Shown here in pieces: positions 17,455 through 25,314 of a stretch of DNA of 64,000 nt. Source of the DNA: Taibaiella chishuiensis. GTDB taxonomy: Bacteria; Bacteroidota; Bacteroidia; Chitinophagales; Chitinophagaceae. The translations under genes were made by a program, and so were the position numbers. Under the pieces are notes generated by a model that saw nothing but the letters and a program-made list of their open reading frames with translations, ran no database searches and was not told the DNA's origin. Each line of letters starts with the position of its first letter. Position 1 is the first letter of the stretch. The stretch spans positions 186,001-250,000 of the forward strand of contig NZ_PYGD01000003.1 of assembly GCF_003014535.1 (NCBI RefSeq), read 5' to 3'.

Positions 17455-18630
17455 TTAAAGGGCTTGTCTTTTGGCAGACTGGAGCCGAAGATAAATAAAA
17501 CCGCCTAATCCTGAAACGCCAGAAGCAATAAGGATCGCAAGTTTGGCCGTTATCTGCGGTGCTTCGGTATTAAAGGCAAGCATGGCAATAAAGATAGACA
17601 TGGTAAAGCCGATGCCGGCCAGCAAGCCGATGCCCAGTATATGGTTCCAGCCCAGGCCTTCGGGCAGGCTGGCAATACGCAGCTTTACCGCCAGGTAAGA
17701 TACCAGGAAGATGCCCAGGGGTTTGCCGGCAACAAGCCCCAGCAGGATGCCATAGCTTACCGGGCTGTTCAGTGTTGCGCTTATATCAGCAGGAAACACG
17801 ATGGCCGTATTGGCCAGGGCAAACAGCGGCAGGATGATAAAGCTTACCGGGTTGTGCAGCCTGTGCTCCAGCCGGGGTATACGGTCCAGCGGTAAACTGA
17901 AGGCCAGCAGCACACCGGCCAGCGTAGCATGTATGCCCGAGTTAAACATACAATACCAAAGCGCAATACCCACGATGAAATAGGGGAGCAGCCGGTTTAC
18001 CTTCAGGGCATTCATAACCAGCAGCAAGACGAAAAGGCCGCCCGCTATACCCAGGTAAAGCAGGCTGATGTGGTCGGTATAAAAAATAGCAATAGCCACG
18101 ATAGCGCCCAGGTCGTCGATAATGGCCAGGGCGGTAAGCAGTATTTTAAGCGATAGCGGCGCCCTTGTACCCAGCAGCGACAGTATGCCCAGCGAAAAAG
18201 CAATATCGGTAGCCATGGGCACGCCCCAGCCCCGGGCATACGCCGAGTTGGCATTAACTACGAAGTAAAGCAGGGCGGGTACCAGCATGCCGCCGGTAGC
18301 GGCCAGTACGGGTAAGGCCGATTTGCGCAGGCTGGACAATTCCCCGTTGGCAATTTCTCTTTTGATCTCCATACCGGCCAGCAGGAAGAAGAGGGTCATC
18401 AGGCCGTCGTTGATCATATGCAATACCGTATGCGGAATATGGATGGCATCCGGCAGGGGGATTGCCGTTTCCCATAAGGCAAGATAAGACGGGCCCCATG
18501 CCGAATTGCTCAACACAAGCGAGAGCAGCGTACAAACGATAAGGGTAATGCCTACGGCCCGGCTGTCGTGTATAAACGCGAAGATGGGGGAGAGGAGTTT
18601 GTCCCGGATTGCTTTTCTGACTTTGCCCAT
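17455..18630 (-). CDS. nhaA: Na+/H+ antiporter NhaA
   Basis: The protein has 391 residues and about twelve spans. The paired Asp172-Asp173 in ALAIIDDLGAI matches the sodium/proton-binding Asp163-Asp164 of E. coli NhaA, and Asp142 in MATDIAFSLG corresponds to E. coli Asp133. The conserved lysine of span X is in VAGKPLGIF. It exchanges external protons for internal sodium at the inner membrane for pH and salt balance. An E2 terminator-like hairpin sits between it and the upstream E2 gene, so it likely has its own start of transcription; no clear promoter box was found in the 80-base gap. Confidence 0.97.
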   Translation of the reverse strand: MGKVRKAIRDKLLSPIFAFIHDSRAVGITLIVCTLLSLVLSNSAWGPSYLALWETAIPLPDAIHIPHTVLHMINDGLMTLFFLLAGMEIKREIANGELSSLRKSALPVLAATGGMLVPALLYFVVNANSAYARGWGVPMATDIAFSLGILSLLGTRAPLSLKILLTALAIIDDLGAIVAIAIFYTDHISLLYLGIAGGLFVLLLVMNALKVNRLLPYFIVGIALWYCMFNSGIHATLAGVLLAFSLPLDRIPRLEHRLHNPVSFIILPLFALANTAIVFPADISATLNSPVSYGILLGLVAGKPLGIFLVSYLAVKLRIASLPEGLGWNHILGIGLLAGIGFTMSIFIAMLAFNTEAPQITAKLAILIASGVSGLGGFIYLRLQSAKRQAL

Positions 18631-18642
18631 ATGCTTAAAATG

Positions 18643-18674
18643 AAAAAGCCGAAGGTGTTACACTCCGGCCTTTT
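18643..18674 (-). terminator. Probable terminator of the E2 gene
   Basis: On the minus strand GCCGGAGTG-TAA-CACCTTCGGC forms an imperfect stem, followed by TTTTTCATTTT. It lies about 40 bases after the E2 stop and just before the nhaA start. Confidence 0.6.
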
Positions 18675-18712
18675 GCTATTTTGTATCGTGAATAATCGTT
18701 GCGAAGCGCTGC

Positions 18713-20380
18713 TTATACCAGCATGGTAACCGGGTTTTCGAGGTAGGCTTTGAGGGTCTGCATAAAACGGCTGCCCACAGCGCCATCCACCACGCGGTGG
18801 TCGCAGCTCAGGGTCAGTTTCAGCAGGTTACGTACCACTACCTGGCCATTCTCTGCTACCGGTGTAGGCTCTATCTTACCAATGGCAAGGATACAGCTAT
18901 CCGGCGGGTTAATGATGGCGGTAAACTCGTCGATATCCATCATGCCAAGGTTGGATACGGTAAAGGTATTACCGGTAAACTCCTGGGGCTGCAGTTTTTT
19001 GTTCCTGGCTTTCTCGTTCAGCACCGATGCTTCCTGGGCGATCTGCGCCAGCGATTTCTGGTCGGCAAACTTGATCACCGGAACGATCAGGCCTTCGTCT
19101 ACCGCTACCGCCGAACCGATATGGATATGGTGGTTTTCGCGGATAAAGTCGCCCATCCAGGAGCTGTTTACCGCAGGGTGCTTGCGCAGCGCCATGGCTA
19201 CGGCTTTAATAATATAGTCGTTAAAGGAGATCTTAACCGGCGACACTTCGTTCATCGCTTTACGTGCGGCGATGGCATTGTCCATTTTAATGGTCATGCG
19301 GAGGTAGAAGTGTGGTGCGCTGAATTTGCTGCCGGTAAGGCGCTGGGCAATTACCTTGCGCATCTGCGAGAGGCTGCGGTCGGTATGGCTTTCCTGGCCG
19401 GGTGCAGCAAAGGCCGGTACGGCTGCTCCGCCGGCTGCGGCCTGTGGTTGCGCCGCTGCGGCTGCCTGTTGCGGCTTATAGTTATCGATATCTCTTTTTA
19501 TGATCCTGCCGCCATCGCCGGTACCGTGTAACTGGTTCAGGGCTATGCCTTTTTCTTTGGCAATCTTGCGGGCCAGGGGCGATATTTTCAGGCGTTCGTC
19601 GTCGCTTTGCGGGGCAGCTTCTGCTGCGGGCGTAACTGCGGGTTGGGCGGTTGTTGTTGCCGCGGGCGCTTCGTTTTCGCCGGTAGGCGCAGTTGCAGTG
19701 CTGCTGTCATCGTCGTCGAGGTAAGGCGCCACATCGGTACCTTCTTTACCCACGATGGCAATGATACCGTTTACCGGTGCTGCATTACCGGCTTCCACAC
19801 CGATATACAGCAGGGTGCCTTCTACATATCCCATTACTTCCATAGTCGCCTTGTCGGTTTCTACTTCGGCCAGTACATCGTCGGCTTTTACTTTATCGCC
19901 TACCTGTTTGAGCCAGGCTACGATTTTGCCTTCCTTCATGGTATCGCTCAGCAGGGGCATCCTGATTACGGTTGCGTCGCCTGATTTAGGTTTGGCTTTT
20001 TTCGCTTCGGGCGCAGGTGCGGCTTCCGGAGCGGCTTTGGGCTGGGCGGCCGGTGCTTCGGTCTTTTCTTCCGCGGCAGCGGGTGCTGCTGCAGGAGCTG
20101 TTGTAGTTGATTCTTTTTCGAGTAATGTTTTATAATCTTCTCCTTCCTTGCCTACGATCGCGATAACGCCGTTTACAGGAGCAGCTTTTCCTTTTTCCAC
20201 ACCAATATACAGCAGGGTTCCCTCTACGTACGGCATCACTTCCATGGTTGCTTTATCGGTCTCTACTTCTGCTATTACATCATCGGCCTTCACCTTATCG
20301 CCTACCTTTTTGTGCCATTCCGCTATCACGCCTTCCTTCATCGTGTCGCTTAACAGCGGCATACGTATTACTTCAGCCAT
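18713..20380 (-). CDS. Dihydrolipoamide acetyltransferase (pyruvate dehydrogenase E2), two lipoyl domains
   Basis: The protein has 555 residues. Two lipoyl domains come first (about 1-80 and 136-215), each with the lipoylated lysine in VETDKATMEV (Lys43, Lys177). They are joined by long Ala/Pro/Glu/Lys linkers. A peripheral-subunit-binding domain follows (about 264-300, ISPLARKIAKEKGI), then a Gln/Ala linker and the catalytic domain (about 330-555) with active-site His528 and Asp532 in CDHRVVDG. The FTGNTFTVSNLGM segment fits an acetyl-transferring E2. It moves acetyl groups from E1 to CoA. E1 genes are not in this window; a lipoamide dehydrogenase (E3) lies 9 kb away at 29537. The gene is single, with its own -7 box and terminator. 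Confidence 0.93.
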   Translation of the reverse strand: MAEVIRMPLLSDTMKEGVIAEWHKKVGDKVKADDVIAEVETDKATMEVMPYVEGTLLYIGVEKGKAAPVNGVIAIVGKEGEDYKTLLEKESTTTAPAAAPAAAEEKTEAPAAQPKAAPEAAPAPEAKKAKPKSGDATVIRMPLLSDTMKEGKIVAWLKQVGDKVKADDVLAEVETDKATMEVMGYVEGTLLYIGVEAGNAAPVNGIIAIVGKEGTDVAPYLDDDDSSTATAPTGENEAPAATTTAQPAVTPAAEAAPQSDDERLKISPLARKIAKEKGIALNQLHGTGDGGRIIKRDIDNYKPQQAAAAAQPQAAAGGAAVPAFAAPGQESHTDRSLSQMRKVIAQRLTGSKFSAPHFYLRMTIKMDNAIAARKAMNEVSPVKISFNDYIIKAVAMALRKHPAVNSSWMGDFIRENHHIHIGSAVAVDEGLIVPVIKFADQKSLAQIAQEASVLNEKARNKKLQPQEFTGNTFTVSNLGMMDIDEFTAIINPPDSCILAIGKIEPTPVAENGQVVVRNLLKLTLSCDHRVVDGAVGSRFMQTLKAYLENPVTMLV

Positions 20381-20414
20381 AGTATCTTTATTATCGGGGT
20401 TTTATTTGAACGCT

Positions 20415-20422
20415 CAAAAATA
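20415..20422 (-). promoter_or_regulatory. -7 promoter box TATTTTTG for the E2 gene
   Basis: Minus strand TATTTTTG lies 35 bases before the ATG at 20380. The -33 region is weak (TTTTTC). Confidence 0.45.
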
Positions 20423-20493
20423 GTTATTTTGGAGTGAAAAAGATCAGGAAATTAAAAATGATGACTAATATTAACGCAATCGTTAGCGCCCAT

Positions 20494-20526
20494 AAAAAAA
20501 CCTGTACGAAACGTACAGGTTTTCTT
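20494..20526 (-). terminator. Terminator ending the rpsL-rpsG transcript
   Basis: AACCTGTACG (20499-20508) pairs with CGTACAGGTT (20512-20521) over a 3-base loop. A-rich on the left and T-rich on the right, it can act in both directions, but on the minus strand it closes the ribosomal gene pair 27 bases after rpsG. Confidence 0.9.
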
Positions 20527-20552
20527 TTTACCTAAAAAAAATTCAAATAAGG

Positions 20553-21020
20553 TTATACCCGGAAGTGAGCGAAAGCCTTGTTGGCTTCAGCCATACGGTG
20601 TGTATCTTCTTTCTTTTTGAAAGCACCACCTTCACCTTTGCTTGCTGCTACGATTTCGTTAGCCAGCTTGTCTGCCATGGTTTTACCATTACGCTCGCGG
20701 CTGTAACGGATCAGCCATTTCATGCTCAGGGAGATTTTACGGTCAGCACGAACTTCAGAAGGGATCTGGAAGGTAGCACCACCGATACGGCGGCTACGTA
20801 CTTCCACACCTGGAGTTACATTCTGTAATGCTTTTTTCCAGATCTCATAACCATCTTCAGAGGTTATAGAGCTTACTTTATCGATTGCATCGTAAAAAAT
20901 GTTGAAAGCAACGGTTTTTTTACCGGCCCACATCATTGTATTTACGAAACGGGTAACTTGTTTATCGTTAAACTTTGGATCTGGAGCCAAAGGGTGCTTT
21001 TTAGCTTGCGCCTTTCTCAT
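20553..21020 (-). CDS. rpsG: 30S ribosomal protein S7
   Basis: The protein has 155 residues, the normal length for S7. It starts [19 protein letters not shown]; the PDPKF/Y-N-D and [14 protein letters not shown] elements are the S7 signature region. It nucleates the 3-prime domain of 16S rRNA and contacts mRNA and tRNA at the exit site. It follows rpsL by 112 bases on the same strand. Unusually, the elongation factor G gene that normally follows is absent; a terminator and then the E2 gene come next. Confidence 0.97.
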   Translation of the reverse strand: MRKAQAKKHPLAPDPKFNDKQVTRFVNTMMWAGKKTVAFNIFYDAIDKVSSITSEDGYEIWKKALQNVTPGVEVRSRRIGGATFQIPSEVRADRKISLSMKWLIRYSRERNGKTMADKLANEIVAASKGEGGAFKKKEDTHRMAEANKAFAHFRV

Positions 21021-21132
21021 TGATTTTAATTTTTAAACTCGGCTGAATTTCTTCAAGAATTAAAACTTTACTCAGCCGTATTGGGGGTAATAATAAAATG
21101 TAACTGTTTTTCCTTTAGGGAACAACGGTAGC

Positions 21133-21513
21133 TTATTTTTTAGCTTTTTCTTTCTTGGTACCGTATTTAGAGCGGCTCTGTTTACGATCTTTAACACCCG
21201 CGGTATCCAATGCACCACGAACGATGTGATAACGTACACCTGGCAGATCCTTAACACGACCACCACGGATCAGCACGATGCTGTGCTCCTGAAGGTTGTG
21301 ACCTTCACCGGGGATGTAAGCGATAACTTCGATTTTGTTAGTCAGACGCACCTTTGCTACTTTACGCAAAGCTGAGTTTGGTTTTTTAGGCGTAGTAGTA
21401 TATACACGGGTACATACACCACGGCGTTGAGGACAATCGTCCAGAGCGGGCGATTTAGACTTGGTTTTGATCGCTGTACGACCCTTACGAACTAATTGTT
21501 GTATAGTAGGCAT
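21133..21513 (-). CDS. rpsL: 30S ribosomal protein S12
   Basis: The protein has 126 residues from ATG 21513 ([12 protein letters not shown]). A longer in-frame start exists at 21582 but would place the start upstream of the promoter box, so I reject it. The S12 core is intact: [18 protein letters not shown], with the streptomycin-site lysine in the TPKKPNS segment (wild type), and [12 protein letters not shown]. It monitors codon-anticodon pairing in the decoding centre. First gene of a two-gene S12-S7 transcript. Confidence 0.97.
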   Translation of the reverse strand: MPTIQQLVRKGRTAIKTKSKSPALDDCPQRRGVCTRVYTTTPKKPNSALRKVAKVRLTNKIEVIAYIPGEGHNLQEHSIVLIRGGRVKDLPGVRYHIVRGALDTAGVKDRKQSRSKYGTKKEKAKK

Positions 21514-21541
21514 TCCTGTTACTTTGAATTTTTTTGGACTG

Positions 21542-21572
21542 CAAAGGTAACTTTTATTTTTATTTATCCAAA
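21542..21572 (-). promoter_or_regulatory. Strong housekeeping promoter of rpsL
   Basis: Minus strand TTTG (21572-21569), then exactly 19 bases, then TACCTTTG (21549-21542): a full match to the Bacteroidota sigma-A consensus. It lies 28 bases before the ATG at 21513. Confidence 0.85.
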
Positions 21573-21973
21573 TTTTTAGCATCTTTTTGGATGTTAAAAA
21601 TCTTTACCTGTGCGCCCCAATTGTTGAAACAATCGCTTATGATTTTGGACTGAAGAGGATTGGAAATGAAATTGATGTGGATTATGTAATTGATTGTCAT
21701 TTATTTACAATCCGGTTCCGGTAGCTGTAGTATGGATCTTGTGCCGGGAAAACTTAATCAAAATAAAACTTTTCTATACCTCTTTAAACCTTTGTAAGCG
21801 TTAAAAGCGCTGCAAAGATAAGAAAGCTAAGTGGTTATCGGAAATAAATCCGGTAAGCCCGGCATTGTTATACTTAATATATTACCCGGATTGAAAACCC
21901 TGGCGGCCGGAAATAAAGAAAGCTCCCGGCTAGGGGAACTTTCTATTACATATGATTGCGGATAACCGTTTGT
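21573..21973. other. Intergenic region, about 400 bases
   Basis: It lies upstream of the rpsL promoter and downstream of the acyl-CoA dehydrogenase stop. It holds one imperfect hairpin, GAAAGCTCCC with GGGGAACTTTC (about 21918-21943), a possible weak terminator of the dehydrogenase gene. I see nothing else in it. Confidence 0.4.
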
Positions 21974-23113
21974 TTATTTCAGTACGCTGCGGCTGATCAC
22001 GATCTTCTGTACCTCGCTGGTACCTTCGTAGATCTGGGTGATCTTCGCATCGCGCATCAGGCGCTCTACGTGGAATTCTTTTACATAACCGTAACCGCCG
22101 TGGATCTGTACCGCTTCGTTGGTAACGCTCTGTGCGATCTCGGATGCATACAGTTTAGCCATAGAACCGGCAAGGGTATAATCCTGGCCCTGGTCCTTCA
22201 GCCAGGCCGCTTTGAGGCAAAGCAGGCGGGCCGTCTCGATTTGGGTAGCCATGTCGGCCAGTTTAAAGGCTATAGCCTGGTGGTTCATGATCTCGGTACC
22301 GAAGGCTTTACGCTCTTTGGAATATTTGAGCGCCAGTTCGTAAGCGCCGCTGGCAATACCCAGCGCCTGCGATGCGATACCGATACGGCCGCCGCCCAGG
22401 GTTTTCATCGCGAAGTTGAAGCCGAAGCCGTCTTCGCCGATGCGGTTCTCTTTCGGAACTTTTACATCCTGGAAAGAGATGCTGTGGGTGTCGCTGCCGC
22501 GGATACCCAGTTTGTTTTCTTTTGCGCCCACGGTAATACCCGGGGTGTTTTTATCTACGATAAAGGCATTGATACCTTTATGTTTTTTAGCGATGTCTGT
22601 TTGTGCAATTACCAGGTAGGTAGAGGCGGAGTTACCATTGGTAATCCAGTTCTTGATACCGTTGATTACATAATGGTCGCCTTTGTCTTCGGCGGTAGTG
22701 CGCTGCGAGGTAGCGTCAGAACCGGCTTCAGGCTCGCTCAGCAGGAACGCGCCGATCTGCTGGCCGGAAGCCAGGGGCACCAGGTATTTTTGCTTTTGCT
22801 CTTCGTTACCGTAGGTTTCGAGGCCCCAGCATACCAGCGAGTTGTTTACGCTCATCACCACGGAGGCTGAAGCGTCTACTTTGGAAATTTCTTCCATAGC
22901 CAGTACATAAGATACCGCGTCCATACCGGAACCGCCATATTTCGGATCAACCATCATACCTAAAAAACCCAGTTCACCGAGCATCTTGATCTGCTCTGCA
23001 GGAAATTTCTGATGCTCGTCACGTTCGATTACACCCGGTAACAGTTCGTTCTGGGCAAAATCACGGGCGGCCTTCTGTACGGCCAGTTGTTCTTCGGTAA
23101 ATTGAAAATTCAT
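21974..23113 (-). CDS. Acyl-CoA dehydrogenase (short/medium-chain type)
   Basis: The protein has 379 residues and the full acyl-CoA dehydrogenase fold. The FAD/substrate motif is LLSEPEAGSDATS (about 124-136), with GIKNWITNG following. The second signature is VQIHGGYGYVKEFHVERLMRDAKI near the C-terminus. The catalytic base is Glu363 in QIYEGTSEVQ, the position used by short- and medium-chain enzymes. It oxidises acyl-CoA to enoyl-CoA, passing electrons to ETF in fatty-acid oxidation. The closest type by motif is butyryl-/short-chain acyl-CoA dehydrogenase; chain length is not certain. It is monocistronic with a textbook promoter. Confidence 0.93.
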   Translation of the reverse strand: MNFQFTEEQLAVQKAARDFAQNELLPGVIERDEHQKFPAEQIKMLGELGFLGMMVDPKYGGSGMDAVSYVLAMEEISKVDASASVVMSVNNSLVCWGLETYGNEEQKQKYLVPLASGQQIGAFLLSEPEAGSDATSQRTTAEDKGDHYVINGIKNWITNGNSASTYLVIAQTDIAKKHKGINAFIVDKNTPGITVGAKENKLGIRGSDTHSISFQDVKVPKENRIGEDGFGFNFAMKTLGGGRIGIASQALGIASGAYELALKYSKERKAFGTEIMNHQAIAFKLADMATQIETARLLCLKAAWLKDQGQDYTLAGSMAKLYASEIAQSVTNEAVQIHGGYGYVKEFHVERLMRDAKITQIYEGTSEVQKIVISRSVLK

Positions 23114-23157
23114 AAATATGGATACGTTTATTAATGTGTGTTAACGCAATTGCGGTG

Positions 23158-23188
23158 CAAATTTAATTTTTTACACGGGATCAGCAAA
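23158..23188 (-). promoter_or_regulatory. Strong promoter of acyl-CoA dehydrogenase
   Basis: Minus strand TTTG (23188-23185), 19 bases, then TAAATTTG (23165-23158): a full consensus match, 44 bases before the ATG. It diverges from the RiPP locus. Confidence 0.85.
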
Positions 23189-23313
23189 TTGTCTTTGTTA
23201 ATTATCCTAAGTCGGAAAATTACAGGAGCAGGGTTTATGCAATCGGTCAGGCGCCTGCATCTAAGAGACAGACCGCGGGTAAAGCGGCATTTTTTTCTTT
23301 AAAACATAAGGTT

Positions 23314-23559
23314 ATGAAAGTTGCTCCCAAACTCCTGCAGGCCATAAGCCTGGCCCTGCTTTTGCCCATGGCTGATACCGGTAATGCACAAACCCGCCCC
23401 GTCACACCCCGCACCACTGTGAAACAAGCCGGCGTTCACAAGTCTGACAGCACCAAACTGAAAAAGCGGTATACCGTCGGCAAACCGAAGCCCGACAGCC
23501 TGCAGCAGCAACAGGTGCCCCACGATCCCAAATACTGTCCGCCCTGCGGCCGGGGCTGA
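23314..23559 (+). CDS. RiPP precursor peptide 1, exported, C-terminal CPPCGRG
   Basis: The peptide has 81 residues from ATG 23314. Residues 1-26 form a Sec signal peptide (hydrophobic LLQAISLALLLP, cleavage likely after GNAQ). The middle is basic and rich in Thr, Val, Lys and Pro. The end is DPKYCPPCGRG, and the only two cysteines of the peptide are in that tail. The same CPxCGxG ending closes the next two small genes, and a DUF692/MNIO enzyme gene follows them. Precursors of this enzyme family carry their modified Cys residues in such short conserved motifs. I read this as the first substrate of the locus (inference). It differs from its neighbours in lacking a lipobox and having Arg instead of Met before the last Gly. 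Confidence 0.75.
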   Translation: MKVAPKLLQAISLALLLPMADTGNAQTRPVTPRTTVKQAGVHKSDSTKLKKRYTVGKPKPDSLQQQQVPHDPKYCPPCGRG

Positions 23560-23653
23560 GGCGCTCTACTAAGAAAACCTGCGGCGCGTCCGTCTATATG
23601 ATAAAGAGCGGCGCCGGGCGCCGTTTAACCTTCATCTTATAAAAAATGTAAAC

Positions 23654-23836
23654 ATGAAAATTCAAAAAGCATTACTCGGCGCTATCCTGGCGGGTATTAC
23701 GGTACAGGCCCTGCCTTCCTGCAGCAAGGCTCAGCAGGACAAAGTAAAACCGGCCGTTGCGCAGCCCGGTTCCGATGTTAAGCCACCTGCTCCCGATCCT
23801 TCGACCGATCCCTGCCCGGCTTGTGGCATGGGATAA
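23654..23836 (+). CDS. RiPP precursor peptide 2, lipoprotein-like, C-terminal CPACGMG
   Basis: The peptide has 60 residues. The N-terminus MKIQKALLGAILAGITVQ is a signal sequence shared with peptide 3. A lipobox-like LPS-Cys (Cys23) follows, then SKAQQDK. The middle is Pro/Asp-rich (PPAPDPSTDP), flexible and low in complexity. The tail is CPACGMG. Cysteines occur only at the lipobox and in the tail, so the tail pair is the obvious site of enzymatic change (inference). If processed by signal peptidase II, the product would be a lipid-anchored peptide of about 38 residues with the modified motif at its free end. The 5-prime leader contains a 6-bp GC hairpin (23609-23623). Confidence 0.8.
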   Translation: MKIQKALLGAILAGITVQALPSCSKAQQDKVKPAVAQPGSDVKPPAPDPSTDPCPACGMG

Positions 23837-23936
23837 ATAAACGGGGCATGCACTAATACGGCAACCGCATCCTGCGTCTCTGTAATAGCGGGACTATCAA
23901 TAAATGTACCCGTTTCATCATTTAAACGCTAAAAAC

Positions 23937-24110
23937 ATGAAAGTATCCAAAGCATTACTCGGGGCGATCCTTGTGGGTATTACCGTACAGGTTGCCGCCA
24001 CTTCGTGCTCGAAAAAAGAGGAACCGCAACCACAGGCGGAAAAACGCGCACCGCGCCCGGCTTCGGGCTCCGATGCCGACCATTCCTGTCCTGGTTGTGG
24101 CATGGGCTAA
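23937..24110 (+). CDS. RiPP precursor peptide 3, lipoprotein-like, C-terminal CPGCGMG
   Basis: The peptide has 57 residues from ATG 23937; an in-frame start at 23904 is less likely, because the paralogue begins at the equivalent of 23937. The leader MKVSKALLGAILVGITVQ is 15 of 18 identical to peptide 2. The lipobox-like ATS-Cys (Cys23) is followed by SKKEEPQPQ. The middle is Arg/Pro/Ala/Asp-rich and the tail is CPGCGMG. The next gene, the DUF692 enzyme, begins 67 bases later on the same strand. As with peptide 2, all cysteines are the lipobox Cys and the tail pair. A recent duplication of peptide 2 is likely. Confidence 0.8.
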   Translation: MKVSKALLGAILVGITVQVAATSCSKKEEPQPQAEKRAPRPASGSDADHSCPGCGMG

Positions 24111-24177
24111 CCGCCCGGCAGGGATACAGGGAGGCCCGGATATAAAACACCTTAAACTTTTTGTAGACCACGAACAG

Positions 24178-25314
24178 ATGACGCCGATTTTATCTTCAAT
24201 TGCCTGTAACCTGGATGCCGGTATCTTATCGGCATCCCTGCCTTTGTTTGCCGAAGAGCGCGTGGAGGCCATAGAATGGTCGTTCGATACGCTTTTTAAT
24301 TATAAGGAAATTCCTTCCTGGTTCCTGGAGCTGTTGCATACCTATAGCGATGCAGGCCGCCTGGTGGGCCATGGGGTATTCTTCTCTTTATTTTCGGGCA
24401 GGTTCCTGCCCGAGCAAAAAGCCTGGCTTGAAGCGCTCCGCAAAATGGCGGGTACTTTCCGGTTCGACCATATTACCGAGCATTTCGGTTTTATGACCGG
24501 TAAGGATTTTCATAGCGGGGCGCCCCTGAACATTCCCTATTCCGATGTTACCTTACGTATAGGCCGCGACCGGCTGATGCGCATACAGGATGCCGCGCAA
24601 TGCCCGGTAGGCCTGGAAAACCTGGCTTTTTCGTATTCGGCAGACGAAGTGAAACGCCACGGCGAATTTCTCGAAATGCTGGTGAAGCCCGTCAACGGCT
24701 TTATCATATTGGACCTTCATAATCTCTATTGCCAGCTGCATAATTTTTCTATGCCCTACGAACAACTGATCGGCCTGTACCCGCTGCACCGGGTGCGGGA
24801 GATCCATATTTCGGGTGGCAGCTGGGAGGATGCCGCATCGGGCCAGGGACGTACCATAAGAAGAGATACGCATGATGATGCCGTGCCCACGGTCGTATTC
24901 GACCTGCTGCGCCGTACCTTGCCTTTATGTCCCAACCTGAAGTACGTGGTTATGGAACAGCTGGGTACCGGTTTGCAGACGGAGGGCAGTAAGCAGGGTT
25001 TTTACAACGACTTCATCACGATGCAGGAGATCGTACAGGCATACCGGCCGCAGCCGCAACAGGCGGCACTCAATGCTTTCCTGCCTGTGCAGGCGGTCTC
25101 CATAGCCGGCCGTCCCGAAGAAGATGAAATACTATATGCGCAGCAACTGGAGCTGTCGGGTATACTGGAACAGGCATCTTCCTGCCGGGAAGCCCAGGAT
25201 ACTTTAGCAACATCGGGGCTTGCCGGCACCGCCTGGCATACCGAACGCTGGGATGCCGATATGCTGGAAACCGCGATACGCATAGCGCAGAAGTGGAAGC
25301 GGCAACAGGCTTGA
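24178..25314 (+). CDS. DUF692/MNIO-family peptide-modifying iron oxidase
   Basis: The protein has 378 residues from ATG 24178; longer in-frame starts would run through peptide 3 and are rejected. The TIM-barrel DUF692 core (about 7-290) shows the metal-ligand motifs of the MbnB/TglH/ChrH family: GHG with His65, the HITEH motif (His98, Glu101, His102), LEN (Glu147, Asn148), LDLHNLY (Asp179, His181), EIH (Glu209, His210), DTHDD (Asp230, His232) and VVMEQ (Glu260). Family members bind two or three iron ions and rearrange cysteine residues of ribosomal peptides using oxygen. Residues about 291-378 form an extension with a helical segment (DEILYAQQLELSGIL) of unknown role. The usual separate partner (MbnC, TglI, BufC) is not encoded nearby. 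A terminator closes the operon. Confidence 0.85.
   Translation: MTPILSSIACNLDAGILSASLPLFAEERVEAIEWSFDTLFNYKEIPSWFLELLHTYSDAGRLVGHGVFFSLFSGRFLPEQKAWLEALRKMAGTFRFDHITEHFGFMTGKDFHSGAPLNIPYSDVTLRIGRDRLMRIQDAAQCPVGLENLAFSYSADEVKRHGEFLEMLVKPVNGFIILDLHNLYCQLHNFSMPYEQLIGLYPLHRVREIHISGGSWEDAASGQGRTIRRDTHDDAVPTVVFDLLRRTLPLCPNLKYVVMEQLGTGLQTEGSKQGFYNDFITMQEIVQAYRPQPQQAALNAFLPVQAVSIAGRPEEDEILYAQQLELSGILEQASSCREAQDTLATSGLAGTAWHTERWDADMLETAIRIAQKWKRQQA

Noticed and set aside
21514-21582. N-terminal extension of rpsL
   Set aside because: The extra residues overlap the perfect promoter of the gene and do not resemble S12.
23971-24177. Longer start for the DUF692 enzyme
   Set aside because: It would run in another frame through the third precursor peptide. 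The residues are basic and unlike the family, whose domain begins at MTPILSS.
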